A stretch of 64,000 bases of DNA from an uncultured Bacteroidota bacterium (GCA_902800395.1 CADCEC010000005.1:105108-169107), one strand, 5' to 3'. Positions 8,768-16,419 are shown, numbered from the stretch's first letter. Numbers and translations: made by a program. Notes: generated from the sequence alone by a model not told the origin.

Positions 8768-9766
8768 ATGAGCAAAGACATCGTTTGCAGCGGCATTCGC
8801 CCCACTGGCAACCTCCATCTGGGCAACTATTTCGGAGCCCTCCGCAACTTCGTGAAGATGCAGGATGAATACGACTGCTATTTCTTCATTGCCGACTATC
8901 ATTCGCTGACCACGCATCCCACTCCTGGCAGCATCTATGGCGACGCCAGCAAGATTATGGCCGCTTACCTTGCCGCGGGACTTGACCCCGAGAAGGCCAC
9001 CATCTACCTCCAGAGCGACCTTCCCGAGACCATCGAGCTATATCTCTTCTTCAACATGAACGCCTACCTCGGTGAACTGGAGCGCGTCACCTCCTTCAAG
9101 GACAAGGTACGCCAGAATCCCAACAACGTCAATGCCGGACTCCTCACCTATCCCACGCTGATGGCCGCCGACATCCTCATCCATAAGGCTACCAAGGTGC
9201 CCGTGGGCAAAGATCAGGAGCAGCACCTCGAGATGACCCGCACCTTTGCACAGCGCTTCAACAACATGTACGGCAGCGAAGTCTTTCCCCTGCCGCAGGC
9301 CATTGGTTCCGCCACAGGACTTGTGAAGATTCCCGCCCTCAATGGTGCTGGCAAGATGGGCAAGAGTGAGGGCGAAGCCTCTACCATCTTTCTCACCGAC
9401 GAGCCCGCGGTCATCCGCAAGAAGATTATGAAAGCTAAGAGCGACAGCGGCCCCACGGAGATGAACCAGAAGAAGCCCGAAGAGATAGAAAACCTTTTCT
9501 CGCTGTTGAAAGCCGTCTCCACGCCTGATACGGTGGAGTATTTCGACGACCTCTACAATCGCTGCCAGATACGCTACGGCGACCTGAAAAAACAACTCGC
9601 CGAGGATATGGTGAACTTCGTCGAGCCCATGCGTCAGCGCATCCTCGAAATAGGTGCCGACCAAGAGTCTTTGCAGCGCATCTTCGACCGCGGGCGCGAC
9701 AAAGCCCGCGAGAGTGCGCAGAAAACCCTTGCCGAAGTGCGGAGAGTGATTGGTTACAGAAACTAG
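8768..9766 (+). CDS. trpS: Tryptophanyl-tRNA synthetase
   Basis: This class I synthetase of 332 residues attaches Trp to tRNA-Trp. The HIGH-type motif is TGNLHLGN (13-20) and the KMSKS-type loop is KMGKS (196-200). The family sequence VPVGKDQEQHLEMTR is intact. The length is normal for bacterial TrpS. It ends the plus-strand run and is followed by a bidirectional terminator at 9770-9806. Confidence 0.97.
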   Translation: MSKDIVCSGIRPTGNLHLGNYFGALRNFVKMQDEYDCYFFIADYHSLTTHPTPGSIYGDASKIMAAYLAAGLDPEKATIYLQSDLPETIELYLFFNMNAYLGELERVTSFKDKVRQNPNNVNAGLLTYPTLMAADILIHKATKVPVGKDQEQHLEMTRTFAQRFNNMYGSEVFPLPQAIGSATGLVKIPALNGAGKMGKSEGEASTIFLTDEPAVIRKKIMKAKSDSGPTEMNQKKPEEIENLFSLLKAVSTPDTVEYFDDLYNRCQIRYGDLKKQLAEDMVNFVEPMRQRILEIGADQESLQRIFDRGRDKARESAQKTLAEVRRVIGYRN

Positions 9767-9769
9767 ATA

Positions 9770-9806
9770 AACGAAAAAAACCGCTCAATGAGCGGTTTTT
9801 TTCGTT
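9770..9806. terminator. Bidirectional intrinsic terminator between trpS and the Ala/Glu lipoprotein gene
   Basis: Perfect 17-bp arms (9770-9786 and 9790-9806) share a GC core CCGCTC/GAGCGG flanked by A7/T7, with a 3-nt loop. The symmetric A and T runs let it work for both convergent genes. Confidence 0.92.
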
Positions 9807-9825
9807 TAGGATTTTGCTTTCGCTA

Positions 9826-10044
9826 TTATTCAGCAACGGTAGCAGTCTCCTCAGCAGCAGCCTCGACAGCGGTGGTGTCGGCAGCAGCAGCGGCCTCGGC
9901 CTCAGCCTGAGCGGCGGCCTCGACAGCAGCGATGGAGTCGGCCTTAGCGGCGGAGTCGATGGAATCCTGGTTGGTGGTGTTGGTGCTGCAAGCGGCAAAA
10001 CCAAACATGCTAGCGATAGCGAGAGTAAAGATAACTTTCTTCAT
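9826..10044 (-). CDS. Small Ala/Glu-rich lipoprotein (72 aa)
   Basis: ATG 10044 opens a 72-residue protein with a good lipoprotein signal, MKKVIFTLAIASMFGFAAC, with Cys 19 after FAA. The mature part is low-complexity and acidic, built of Ala, Glu, Asp and Thr (AAAQAEAEAAAAADTT), and probably disordered or helical. Similar short Ala-rich lipoproteins are common in Bacteroidales and have no known activity. A -7 box at 10132-10139 implies a leader of about 80 nt. Extending to 10152 would add a basic stretch before the signal peptide, so I rejected that start. Confidence 0.8.
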   Translation of the reverse strand: MKKVIFTLAIASMFGFAACSTNTTNQDSIDSAAKADSIAAVEAAAQAEAEAAAAADTTAVEAAAEETATVAE

Positions 10045-10131
10045 TTTTGATTTAATTTTTAATTGTTTATAATTTTTTAATTGTTTTCTTTTTCGCGTTT
10101 TCAGGAACTGTTTTTTCCTCGAAAACGGGTG

Positions 10132-10139
10132 CAAAAGTA
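10132..10139 (-). promoter_or_regulatory. Promoter -7 element of the Ala/Glu lipoprotein gene
   Basis: On the minus strand this reads TACTTTTG, matching TAnnTTTG. Confidence 0.55.
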
Positions 10140-10418
10140 CAACTAATTCCAAAAGTGTTAAAAAATAAAGTTCAAATAAATGTTAAAATTTATACAATTA
10201 ACTAATAATCAATGTTATAAATTTTCATTTTCAGGCAAATTTTTTCTATTTAGAGTGCGTTTTTCTGTTTTTTGGGGTGCTAAAACGGGTAAAATCGGAC
10301 CTCTTTTTTACTTCTTTTCAACCTACACATCCTTAGTCATTTCGACCTCTGTTCTACCATTGTTCTACCATTTTTATGGTAAAACAATGAAAGAACATTG
10401 TGAAAACAGAATAATAAA

Positions 10419-10440
10419 AGAGGTCCCTGGGGAGACCTCT
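10419..10440 (-). terminator. Intrinsic terminator of rnfA
   Basis: A 7-bp stem (AGAGGTC/GACCTCT) with an 8-nt loop is followed on the minus strand by TTTATTATT. It lies 33 nt beyond the rnfA stop. Confidence 0.75.
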
Positions 10441-10472
10441 ATACTTATTTATTAATAATGTATTCACTTCGC

Positions 10473-11060
10473 TTACGGCAGGGGTACCAGATTGCTGAAG
10501 CCCATGAAGGCCATTGCCAGGATGCCGGCGGTGACGAGGGCGATGGGCACACCTTTCATTCCCTTGGGGGTGCCAGTGAGCTCCAGCTGTTCACGGATGC
10601 CGGCGAAGATGACCAATGCCAGGGTGAAACCCACGGCGATGCTGGCGGCATAGATGATGCTCTGGATGAGACTCATGTCTTTCTGGATGACCAGAATGGC
10701 CACACCGAGGACAGCGCAGTTGGTGGTAATCAGGGGCAGAAAGACGCCCAGCGCCTGATAGAGTGCCGGAGCGATTTTCTTGAGCACAATCTCCACCATC
10801 TGCACCAGGGCGGCAATGACGAGGATGTAGGCAATGGTCTGCATGTACTGCAGATTGAGGGGCACCAGCACATACTGCATGATGAGGTAGGTCACCAAGG
10901 TGGCCAGCAGCATCACGAAGAGTACGGCACCACCCATGCCGACAGAACTTTTCACATCTTTCGACACACCCAGGAAGGGGCAGATGCCGAGGAACTGGGC
11001 CAGCACTACGTTGTTCACGAAGATGGCTCCGATGATAAGGGCGAATATCGAGATACTCAT
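10473..11060 (-). CDS. rnfA: RnfA/RsxA subunit of the ion-pumping ferredoxin:NAD oxidoreductase
   Basis: The 195-residue integral membrane protein has six predicted helices and the RnfA signature NNVVLAQFLGICPFLGVSK at the N-terminus, which distinguishes it from the related NqrE and RnfE. A second conserved half-repeat, TTNCAVLGVA, provides the other cysteine of the 2Fe-2S site shared by the RnfA/RnfE and NqrD/NqrE subunit pairs. RnfA is one of six subunits (B, C, D, G, E, A) that couple ferredoxin oxidation to ion transport. The other five are absent here; this gene has its own promoter and terminator. It may be displaced from its operon or an extra copy. Confidence 0.9.
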   Translation of the reverse strand: MSISIFALIIGAIFVNNVVLAQFLGICPFLGVSKDVKSSVGMGGAVLFVMLLATLVTYLIMQYVLVPLNLQYMQTIAYILVIAALVQMVEIVLKKIAPALYQALGVFLPLITTNCAVLGVAILVIQKDMSLIQSIIYAASIAVGFTLALVIFAGIREQLELTGTPKGMKGVPIALVTAGILAMAFMGFSNLVPLP

Positions 11061-11108
11061 TTTTTAATTCGTTATTTCGTTATTATGTAGTTGCTCTATT
11101 TCGAACTG

Positions 11109-11140
11109 CAAAAGTACGAACTTTTTCTGAACTGACCAAA
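11109..11140 (-). promoter_or_regulatory. Promoter of rnfA (-33 and -7 elements)
   Basis: On the minus strand TTTG (11137-11140) is followed after 20 nt by TACTTTTG (11109-11116), a full match to the Bacteroidota sigma consensus. The leader to ATG 11060 is about 45 nt. Confidence 0.8.
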
Positions 11141-11226
11141 ATTTTTTTCTTTAAGCGTTAAACGTTCTGCCTAGATCCATAGGAAACACGGCCTGCGACC
11201 AACGTTGAGCAAACCAGTAAACGTTA

Positions 11227-12996
11227 CTATTCCACCCATCCCAGGACATCGCCTTTCTTCACCATCTGGCCTTGTTTGGCGCAGGTGTCGATAATCTTTC
11301 CGCCCTTGAGTGCCACGAGGGGCATCAGGGCGTAGGAAGCCTCGATATGGGCGATGGTGTCGCCTTCTTTCACCGTGGTGCCGGGAGCGGGAGCGGTGCT
11401 CTGGTCGTCGAAGTTCACCTCCCACAGCAGGCGGCCCGTAGCGTCAGCCACGATGGGAGTGGCGTTGGGATGTTTGGGAGTGATGTAGTTAAGGGCGATA
11501 CTCTCGGCGGTAGCAGGAGCCTTGGGAGCGTCTTTCTCGGCGCGCAGTTGTGCCACCTCCTTGTTGAAGCGCTCTTTGGCAAGGCCCGACTTGTAGTCGC
11601 GGTACTGACGGTCGTGCATAGCCAGCTCGAAGAGTTCTTCGTCGTCCTCACCGCGGTCCCAGCCGTTCTCCTCCATCTCCTTGATGTATTCGGGCAGTGC
11701 ATCGGGGTAGGCATCCTGCGGGTTGCCGTCATAGAACTCCATGTTGTTCTGCTTGGCGAGCTCGATGATTTCGGGAGCCAAGGGGCCAGGCAGCTTGCCG
11801 GCACGACCGAGAATCATGCTCCAGCTGTCCTTGTCTATCTGACTGAAACGAGGTTTCCCCTGAGCCATAGAGAGAAGGTTCATCACGGCGATATTCTTGG
11901 TGTATTGGCTGAAGGGAGTTACCAAGGGAGGATAACCCAGCATAGGCCAGATGTGCTCCACTTCCTGGAACAGCTGCACCGTCAACTCCTCGAAACTCAC
12001 TTCGGGCTTACCGCTCTTCTTGAGGGCCATGTTGATGGCACCGTGAACACCACGGAGGTCGCTCATCATAGAGCCCATCATGCCACCAGGCAGGCCGCAT
12101 CCCACCAACAGTGAGGTGCTCACGCGGTTGCCAGGATTGATGTAGAGACCCAGGAAGTCGTCGATGAATTCCTGCGTCAGCTTGCGGGCCTCCATATAGG
12201 CGTCCATGTTGATATCCTTCACCAGGAATCCTGCATCCTTGAGCATGGCCTGCACGCTGATGACGTCGGGATGCACCATGCCCCACGAAAGGGGTTCCAT
12301 GGCGCAGTCGATGACGTCGGCACCGGCCTGAGCCACCATGAGGGTGCTGGCCATCGAGAGGCCGGGACCCGTATGGCCGTGGTACTGCACCTTGATGTGG
12401 GGGTACTTGGTCTTGATTTCGTGTACCAGACGGCCGAGGGTGGCTGGACGGCCCACACCGGCCATGTCTTTCAGGCAAATCTCGTCGGCACCGAACTCGA
12501 CGAGATTGTCGACGATACCCATGTAGTACTCCACGGTGTGGACGGGTGAGTGGGTAATGGAGAGGGCGGCCTGCGAAATCATGCCGGCCTCCTTGGCGTA
12601 CTTCACGCTGAGCTCCAAGTTGCGGGGGTCGTTCAATCCGCAGAATGAACGCATGATGTCGACACCCTGGGCTTTCTTCACCTTAGCCATCAGTTGGCGC
12701 ACATCCTTGGGCACGCCGTACATGCGGAGGCCGTTCAAAGCACGCTCCAGCATATGGGTCTGGATGCCGGCCTTGTTGAAAGCTTTCGTCCAGGCACGGA
12801 CAGACTTGTTGGGGTTCTCGCCGTACATCAGGTTTACCTGCTCGAAGGCACCGCCATTGGTCTCGATGCGGTCGAAACAACCCATGTCGACAATCACGGG
12901 AGCGATGCGCTCCAGTTGGTCCACACGGGGCTGGTATTTTCCGCTCGACTGCCACATGTCGCGGTACACCAGACTGAATTTTATCTCTTTGTTCAT
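11227..12996 (-). CDS. Carboxyltransferase of the pyruvate carboxylase B / oxaloacetate decarboxylase alpha family, with a biotinyl domain lacking the acceptor lysine
   Basis: From ATG 12996 the protein is 589 residues. Residues 1 to about 290 form the HMGL-like TIM barrel, with IETNGGAFEQ and the active-site CLKDMAG; GHTGPGLSMAS carries a metal-binding histidine. A conserved PYC/OADA domain follows to about 480, and the last 75 residues have biotinyl-domain spacing (ending VKKGDVLGWVE). The expected EAMKM biotin site is EASYA at 552-556, so Tyr 555 (codon 11332-11334) replaces the biotinylated lysine. The enzyme may depend on a separate carrier protein or have lost carboxyl transfer. No other carboxylase subunit is adjacent. 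A TTG at 13023 would only extend into the leader hairpin. Confidence 0.88.
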   Translation of the reverse strand: MNKEIKFSLVYRDMWQSSGKYQPRVDQLERIAPVIVDMGCFDRIETNGGAFEQVNLMYGENPNKSVRAWTKAFNKAGIQTHMLERALNGLRMYGVPKDVRQLMAKVKKAQGVDIMRSFCGLNDPRNLELSVKYAKEAGMISQAALSITHSPVHTVEYYMGIVDNLVEFGADEICLKDMAGVGRPATLGRLVHEIKTKYPHIKVQYHGHTGPGLSMASTLMVAQAGADVIDCAMEPLSWGMVHPDVISVQAMLKDAGFLVKDINMDAYMEARKLTQEFIDDFLGLYINPGNRVSTSLLVGCGLPGGMMGSMMSDLRGVHGAINMALKKSGKPEVSFEELTVQLFQEVEHIWPMLGYPPLVTPFSQYTKNIAVMNLLSMAQGKPRFSQIDKDSWSMILGRAGKLPGPLAPEIIELAKQNNMEFYDGNPQDAYPDALPEYIKEMEENGWDRGEDDEELFELAMHDRQYRDYKSGLAKERFNKEVAQLRAEKDAPKAPATAESIALNYITPKHPNATPIVADATGRLLWEVNFDDQSTAPAPGTTVKEGDTIAHIEASYALMPLVALKGGKIIDTCAKQGQMVKKGDVLGWVE

Positions 12997-13025
12997 ATTG
13001 TAACCTATTGAATCAAAAAACAATA

Positions 13026-13048
13026 CCCCATTCTATCATAAAATGGGG
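13026..13048 (-). promoter_or_regulatory. Leader hairpin of the carboxyltransferase gene
   Basis: CCCCATT/AATGGGG arms (7 bp, 9-nt loop) lie directly downstream of the predicted transcription start and are followed on the minus strand by TATTGTTTTTT. This could be a stabilising 5' hairpin or an attenuator. Confidence 0.45.
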
Positions 13049-13053
13049 AAGTG

Positions 13054-13061
13054 CAAATATA
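13054..13061 (-). promoter_or_regulatory. Promoter -7 element of the carboxyltransferase gene
   Basis: On the minus strand this reads TATATTTG, matching TAnnTTTG. The leader to ATG 12996 is about 50 nt and contains the 13026-13048 hairpin. Confidence 0.7.
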
Positions 13062-13102
13062 CAAACTTTTTTATAAATACATTGTTCCTTGAAAAAAAAT
13101 CG

Positions 13103-13110
13103 TATTTTTG
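13103..13110 (+). promoter_or_regulatory. Promoter -7 element of the NUDIX gene
   Basis: TATTTTTG lies 21 nt before ATG 13131 and inside the longer frame from TTG 13089, which argues against the longer start. Confidence 0.65.
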
Positions 13111-13130
13111 CATTTCAAAACCGGAGACAG

Positions 13131-13622
13131 ATGGCAACAGAAGGGAAATACATTTATGATTATCCGCGGCCGATGCTGACGGCCGACTGCATGGTGGTAA
13201 ACGACCGCAACGAGGTGCTACTGGTGCGGCGAGGCAACGACCCCTATAAAGGGTGTTGGGCACTTCCGGGCGGTTTTATGGAGATGGACGAGACCCTCGA
13301 GCATTGCGCTGTCCGTGAACTCGAGGAAGAGACGGGTCTGAAGGTCGACGAGCAGGATATCCGCCTGATAGGTGTCTACAGTGCCCCCGACCGCGACCCG
13401 CGAGGCCGAACGGTGACAGCGGCGTATGCTGTAAGTAGAAAGTGGGAATCAGCACCCCGAAGGGGAACTGAACACCTTGGAAAAGAAAAAAAATGTAGTG
13501 AAGAAATCGGAAAACCCGTGGCTGGCGATGATGCTGCCGAAGTTCGTTGGTGGCCTCTTAACGCGCTTCCTAAACTGGCTTTCGACCACGCTCAGATTGT
13601 GTCAGACGGACAGCGATTGTAA
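13131..13622 (+). CDS. NUDIX hydrolase with a probable in-frame insertion
   Basis: The 163-residue protein has a full Nudix box at about 48-70 (GFMEMDE ... RELEEETGL), which binds the metal ions that hydrolyse nucleoside-diphosphate-linked substrates. DRDPRGRT and AGDDAAEVRWWPL resemble the ADP-ribose-pyrophosphatase-like Nudix proteins common in Bacteroidota. Between TAAYAV and GKPVAGDDA about 25 residues (102-127) look foreign to the fold: Lys/Glu/Ser-rich and encoded by low-complexity DNA that includes an AAGTAGAAAGTGGGAA stretch and a CCCCGAAGGGG palindrome. The exact substrate cannot be told. Its 3' end overlaps the convergent phosphatase gene by 21 bp. Confidence 0.85.
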   Translation: MATEGKYIYDYPRPMLTADCMVVNDRNEVLLVRRGNDPYKGCWALPGGFMEMDETLEHCAVRELEEETGLKVDEQDIRLIGVYSAPDRDPRGRTVTAAYAVSRKWESAPRRGTEHLGKEKKCSEEIGKPVAGDDAAEVRWWPLNALPKLAFDHAQIVSDGQRL

Positions 13623-14420
13623 CACATCGCGATAATTAATCTCTTTTAGGTATTCATAGGCGCCTTCGGTGCGCAGCAGGTCTTCGGGAGCGTGGGCGTC
13701 GGTGCTGACGATGACGGGGATGCGGAGGGATTTCATCTCTTGGATGAGCCACTTGCCAGGGTAATAGTCGGCATGACGGCCTTTGTAAATACCACGAGTG
13801 TTAATCTCGCAGATGAGGTCTAAATCTTTGATGAGGTGGATGGTCTCGAGGGCGAGGTCGCGGTACCATTTTTCGTCCTCAGTAAAATAGCGGTCGCGGT
13901 TGTGCATCACAATCTTGTCGGGATGACCGACGATGGTGGGGTGGTTCTTCTCCAGCATGGCGTTTTGTTGGTGGAAATAGGCACGGACAGCGCGGCGGAT
14001 GTCGCCGTTGAAGAGTCGGAAGAGGCCGTCGTCGTAGCGTTCCCAGCGAGGCCCGTCGATGAACCACAAATTCTCGTCCCCCTGCGGCGTATTGCTGGCG
14101 GGGATGAGATGGACGCTGCCAATGGTGTACTCGAGTTGGCCTTGTTCTATCAGTGAGGAAAAATCCTCGAGCATACCGGGAACATAGTCCATTTCAAGGC
14201 CTAGATAGATTTTGATGCGGTCGGCATATTCCGTCTTGAGGGCACGGATTTCGTTGCAGTAACCTTCGTAGTCGGTGATAGAGAAAGTGTTCTCGAAGGG
14301 CAGCGGACAGTGACCAGTGAATCCCAAGGCAGTGAACCCATGGGCGATGGCGAATTCCACCATCTCGCGCGGCGTGGCCTTGCCATCGCAGTAACAGGAG
14401 TGTGTATGATAGTTGGTCAT
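13602..14420 (-). CDS. hisK: Histidinol-phosphatase, PHP family
   Basis: This 272-residue PHP-domain protein starts with the metal-binding motif HTHSCYCDG, followed by GFTGHCPLP, GLEMDY, GSVHLIP, GHPDKI and the closing STDAHAPEDL, all PHP metal-ligand positions. In this family histidinol phosphate is hydrolysed to histidinol, the penultimate stage of histidine synthesis. No other his gene is nearby, so the assignment rests on sequence. Its 3' end overlaps the NUDIX gene by 21 bp in convergent orientation, with no room for a terminator between them. Confidence 0.85.
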   Translation of the reverse strand: MTNYHTHSCYCDGKATPREMVEFAIAHGFTALGFTGHCPLPFENTFSITDYEGYCNEIRALKTEYADRIKIYLGLEMDYVPGMLEDFSSLIEQGQLEYTIGSVHLIPASNTPQGDENLWFIDGPRWERYDDGLFRLFNGDIRRAVRAYFHQQNAMLEKNHPTIVGHPDKIVMHNRDRYFTEDEKWYRDLALETIHLIKDLDLICEINTRGIYKGRHADYYPGKWLIQEMKSLRIPVIVSTDAHAPEDLLRTEGAYEYLKEINYRDVLQSLSV

Positions 14421-14440
14421 CTTAGTTCTTAGCTCTTACT

Positions 14441-15685
14441 TCAAAAGGCATACGTCATGCTGAGTGAGAGGCGCAGGTTCCCGACAGGTTCGTCATATCC
14501 GGCGCGGGTATATTCTGCCTCGCCGGTGAAGGAGAGACCGTTACCGGTCAGATAGGTCAGTCGCGGCTGGATGCGCCAGAGGTACTCTATGTCGTGACCG
14601 CGGCCGAAGCAGTGGACGAAGTTGGCGTTGCCATAGTCGAGGTTTTTGGCAAAGCCAAGGAAGATTCCTGGTCGCCAATGTCCGTTGTTACGCTCGATAT
14701 CGAGCCAGACGGTGTTGAAATGCCAGTCCTTGAAGGTGCTGTCGGCCAGCATCAAGTAGCCGCCAAGGGAGCAGCCTTCGTAGAGGCTGTTGTTGAGAAG
14801 GGTCTGGGCTTTGAAGGTAACGGGACCAATGTTGGCTTTGCCGAAGAGAGACCAAGAGAAGGAGGAGTAGAGGTCGGTGGAGGGTTGCTCGGTGGTGTAA
14901 ACCGTCTGTACTTGAGGCTGGATGGTCTTGAGGTTGACGGCAGCACCGAAGAAGATATCTTCTCCACGGAAACGCAGCTGGGCGTTCAACTCTGGTACAA
15001 GACTGTGGCGGGTGAAGAGGGTGCTGGAGGCGGGAGCGCCATTGAGGAGTCCCTGGCTCATATTGTCGAGCTGCCAGGAGGCAGCAGCCACGAACTCGAT
15101 GCCGAGAAAGTAATACTCATAGCGCACTTGCGGCTGACGGGCATAGCAGTGGAAGGGAGCACCCATGTTCAGCGGGTTGGTCATCGGCATAATCTCATGG
15201 ATGACCATGGGGTACCAGTATTGGCCAGCCAGCAGTCGGTGGCTAGAGATGAGGACATCATATTCGCGGGAGCCTTTTGAGATTTTGCGACGGTTTTCCC
15301 ATAGCATGTCAATGTAAGCATGCCTCAACCGCAGGTCGTTGATGGTGGCGTTGGTCGAGCCGGTGAAGTCGCCCTCGATATAGGCGGAGGTTTTAGCCCC
15401 CAGCATCTCGGGCCCCGTGATGCGGAGTCCCAGGCGGGCGGTGATGGCCAACATATCGGCCTGCCAGCCGTCGTTGATGTCGTTGCCGAGACTGTCGCGC
15501 AGGATGGGCTTGGGGTAGAAGAGCATCATGTCCTCGCGTCCACCTACCACCGAGCGGCTGTCAGCGTAATAGTGGGGATTGACGAAACCGTGCCAATCCA
15601 AGCTGAAGCCCTGAGCACGTATAGTTCCTATGGTACCTATAGTGACTATAGCTACTATAGCCACCATCTTCCCTATCTTTTTCAT
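14441..15685 (-). CDS. Porin-like outer-membrane protein with a repeat-built signal peptide
   Basis: From ATG 15685 the protein is 414 residues: a signal peptide to about residue 24 (ending TIRAQ) and then beta-rich, aromatic sequence to a C-terminal phenylalanine (SLSMTYAF), as in large outer-membrane barrels. GDFTGSTNATINDLRLRHAY resembles plugs and strands of phosphate/sugar-selective porins. The hydrophobic core of the signal peptide is made of three-residue repeats (VAI, VAI, VTI, GTI, GTI) encoded by a 9-bp tandem array at 15619-15663. Its ATG overlaps the stop of the upstream membrane-protein gene, so the two are translationally coupled. Substrate unknown. Confidence 0.75.
   Translation of the reverse strand: MKKIGKMVAIVAIVTIGTIGTIRAQGFSLDWHGFVNPHYYADSRSVVGGREDMMLFYPKPILRDSLGNDINDGWQADMLAITARLGLRITGPEMLGAKTSAYIEGDFTGSTNATINDLRLRHAYIDMLWENRRKISKGSREYDVLISSHRLLAGQYWYPMVIHEIMPMTNPLNMGAPFHCYARQPQVRYEYYFLGIEFVAAASWQLDNMSQGLLNGAPASSTLFTRHSLVPELNAQLRFRGEDIFFGAAVNLKTIQPQVQTVYTTEQPSTDLYSSFSWSLFGKANIGPVTFKAQTLLNNSLYEGCSLGGYLMLADSTFKDWHFNTVWLDIERNNGHWRPGIFLGFAKNLDYGNANFVHCFGRGHDIEYLWRIQPRLTYLTGNGLSFTGEAEYTRAGYDEPVGNLRLSLSMTYAF
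15619..15663. repeat. Tandem array, 9-bp unit CTATAGnnA, in the signal peptide of the porin-like gene
   Basis: Five degenerate 9-bp copies lie in frame. Because 9 is a multiple of 3, copy-number change would lengthen or shorten the signal-peptide core without a frameshift. Confidence 0.8.
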
Positions 15686-16383
15686 TTCTTGCTTCCTCCG
15701 GCCAGTGCGAGAATGAGTCCCAGGGCCACGCCCAACAACGCGGCAAAGAGCACCTGGAAGGTGGCGGGCAGAATGAAGGTGATGGTGTGCATCGGGAACC
15801 AGAAGAGCGGGATGGTCTTCTTGATGACGAGGTTCCACTGCACATCCCAGTTGACCTTCTTGCTGATAATCTCACGCATCTTCATCGGACGCAGCAGTCC
15901 ACGCACAGTGCCGCCGTTGTCGGTGATATGGATGTCGGTGCACTTGTGGAAGGTCATCATCACTGGGGCGAAAATGCTGTTCATCAGCACACTGACAGCG
16001 AAGGCTACACCGAGTTTCGTCAACGTGAAGTCTCCTTTGAGCACACCAGAAAGGTCACAATCAAAAACACCTCCAAGGAAGGCGGGGACGCCGACCTTAA
16101 AGATAGTCATGGACATGGCGATGCACATGCCGAGGAATCCCCACACCATCATGCGAGGCAGCACGCCGAAGCCCTTCTCGTTATAGACACCCTTGCGGAT
16201 GCGCAGGGCGAGGCATTCGCCGAGAGTGGCAAGAATGGCGAACTTAAAAAAGGCCATGATGTAGGGATGTCCGGTAGGACCTGACATCTTCTCAAACCAC
16301 TCAAAGAAGCCCGTAGCGGGAATAAAGAACGGCGTCAACACAACGATGACGCAAAGAATAAGTATCCAGTCTCCTTTTTTCAT
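15682..16383 (-). CDS. Conserved integral membrane protein, possibly Mpv17/PMP22-like
   Basis: This 233-residue protein has four or five hydrophobic helices (about 6-25, 42-60, 80-100, 122-145, 190-230). The segment WDVQWNLVIKKTIPLFWFP followed by ITFILP recalls the Trp/Pro-rich C-terminal signature of Mpv17/PMP22 proteins and of a Bacteroidales family annotated that way, but the match is from memory and loose. It is translationally coupled to the porin-like gene, whose ATG overlaps its stop, which suggests a shared transport or envelope role. Confidence 0.6.
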   Translation of the reverse strand: MKKGDWILILCVIVVLTPFFIPATGFFEWFEKMSGPTGHPYIMAFFKFAILATLGECLALRIRKGVYNEKGFGVLPRMMVWGFLGMCIAMSMTIFKVGVPAFLGGVFDCDLSGVLKGDFTLTKLGVAFAVSVLMNSIFAPVMMTFHKCTDIHITDNGGTVRGLLRPMKMREIISKKVNWDVQWNLVIKKTIPLFWFPMHTITFILPATFQVLFAALLGVALGLILALAGGSKK

Positions 16384-16384
16384 A

Positions 16385-16419
16385 TAACTCTTAACTTTTA
16401 ACTCTTAACTTATAACTGC
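16385..16419. repeat. Tandem array, 7-bp unit TAACTCT/TAACTTT, at the cysS 3' end
   Basis: Four to five copies span the intergenic gap and run into the last codons and stop codon of cysS, so the array supplies part of the cysS end. Confidence 0.75.

Larger units (their letters stand above)
10045..10472. other. AT-rich gene-free interval of 428 bp
   Basis: This interval holds the lipoprotein leader and promoter (10132-10139), a strongly AT-rich stretch, a 13-bp stem-loop with one mismatch at 10358-10389 (arms CATTGTT-C-TACCAT and ATGGTA-A-AACAATG around TTTT), and the rnfA terminator. The word GACCTCT recurs about three times. I see no credible gene; a 91-codon frame at 10180-10455 is low-complexity. 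Confidence 0.6.

Noticed and set aside
10180-10455. A 91-codon plus-strand frame in the AT-rich interval
   Set aside because: It is Phe/Leu/Lys low-complexity sequence, overlaps two hairpins and the rnfA terminator, and has no recognisable domain or promoter.
11171-11425. A small gene between rnfA and the carboxyltransferase
   Set aside because: It overlaps the carboxyltransferase 3' end in another frame and has an Arg-rich shadow composition.
13131-13622. NUDIX gene as a frameshifted pseudogene
   Set aside because: The frame continues through the insertion into a normal C-terminal block, so it is more likely an in-frame insertion.
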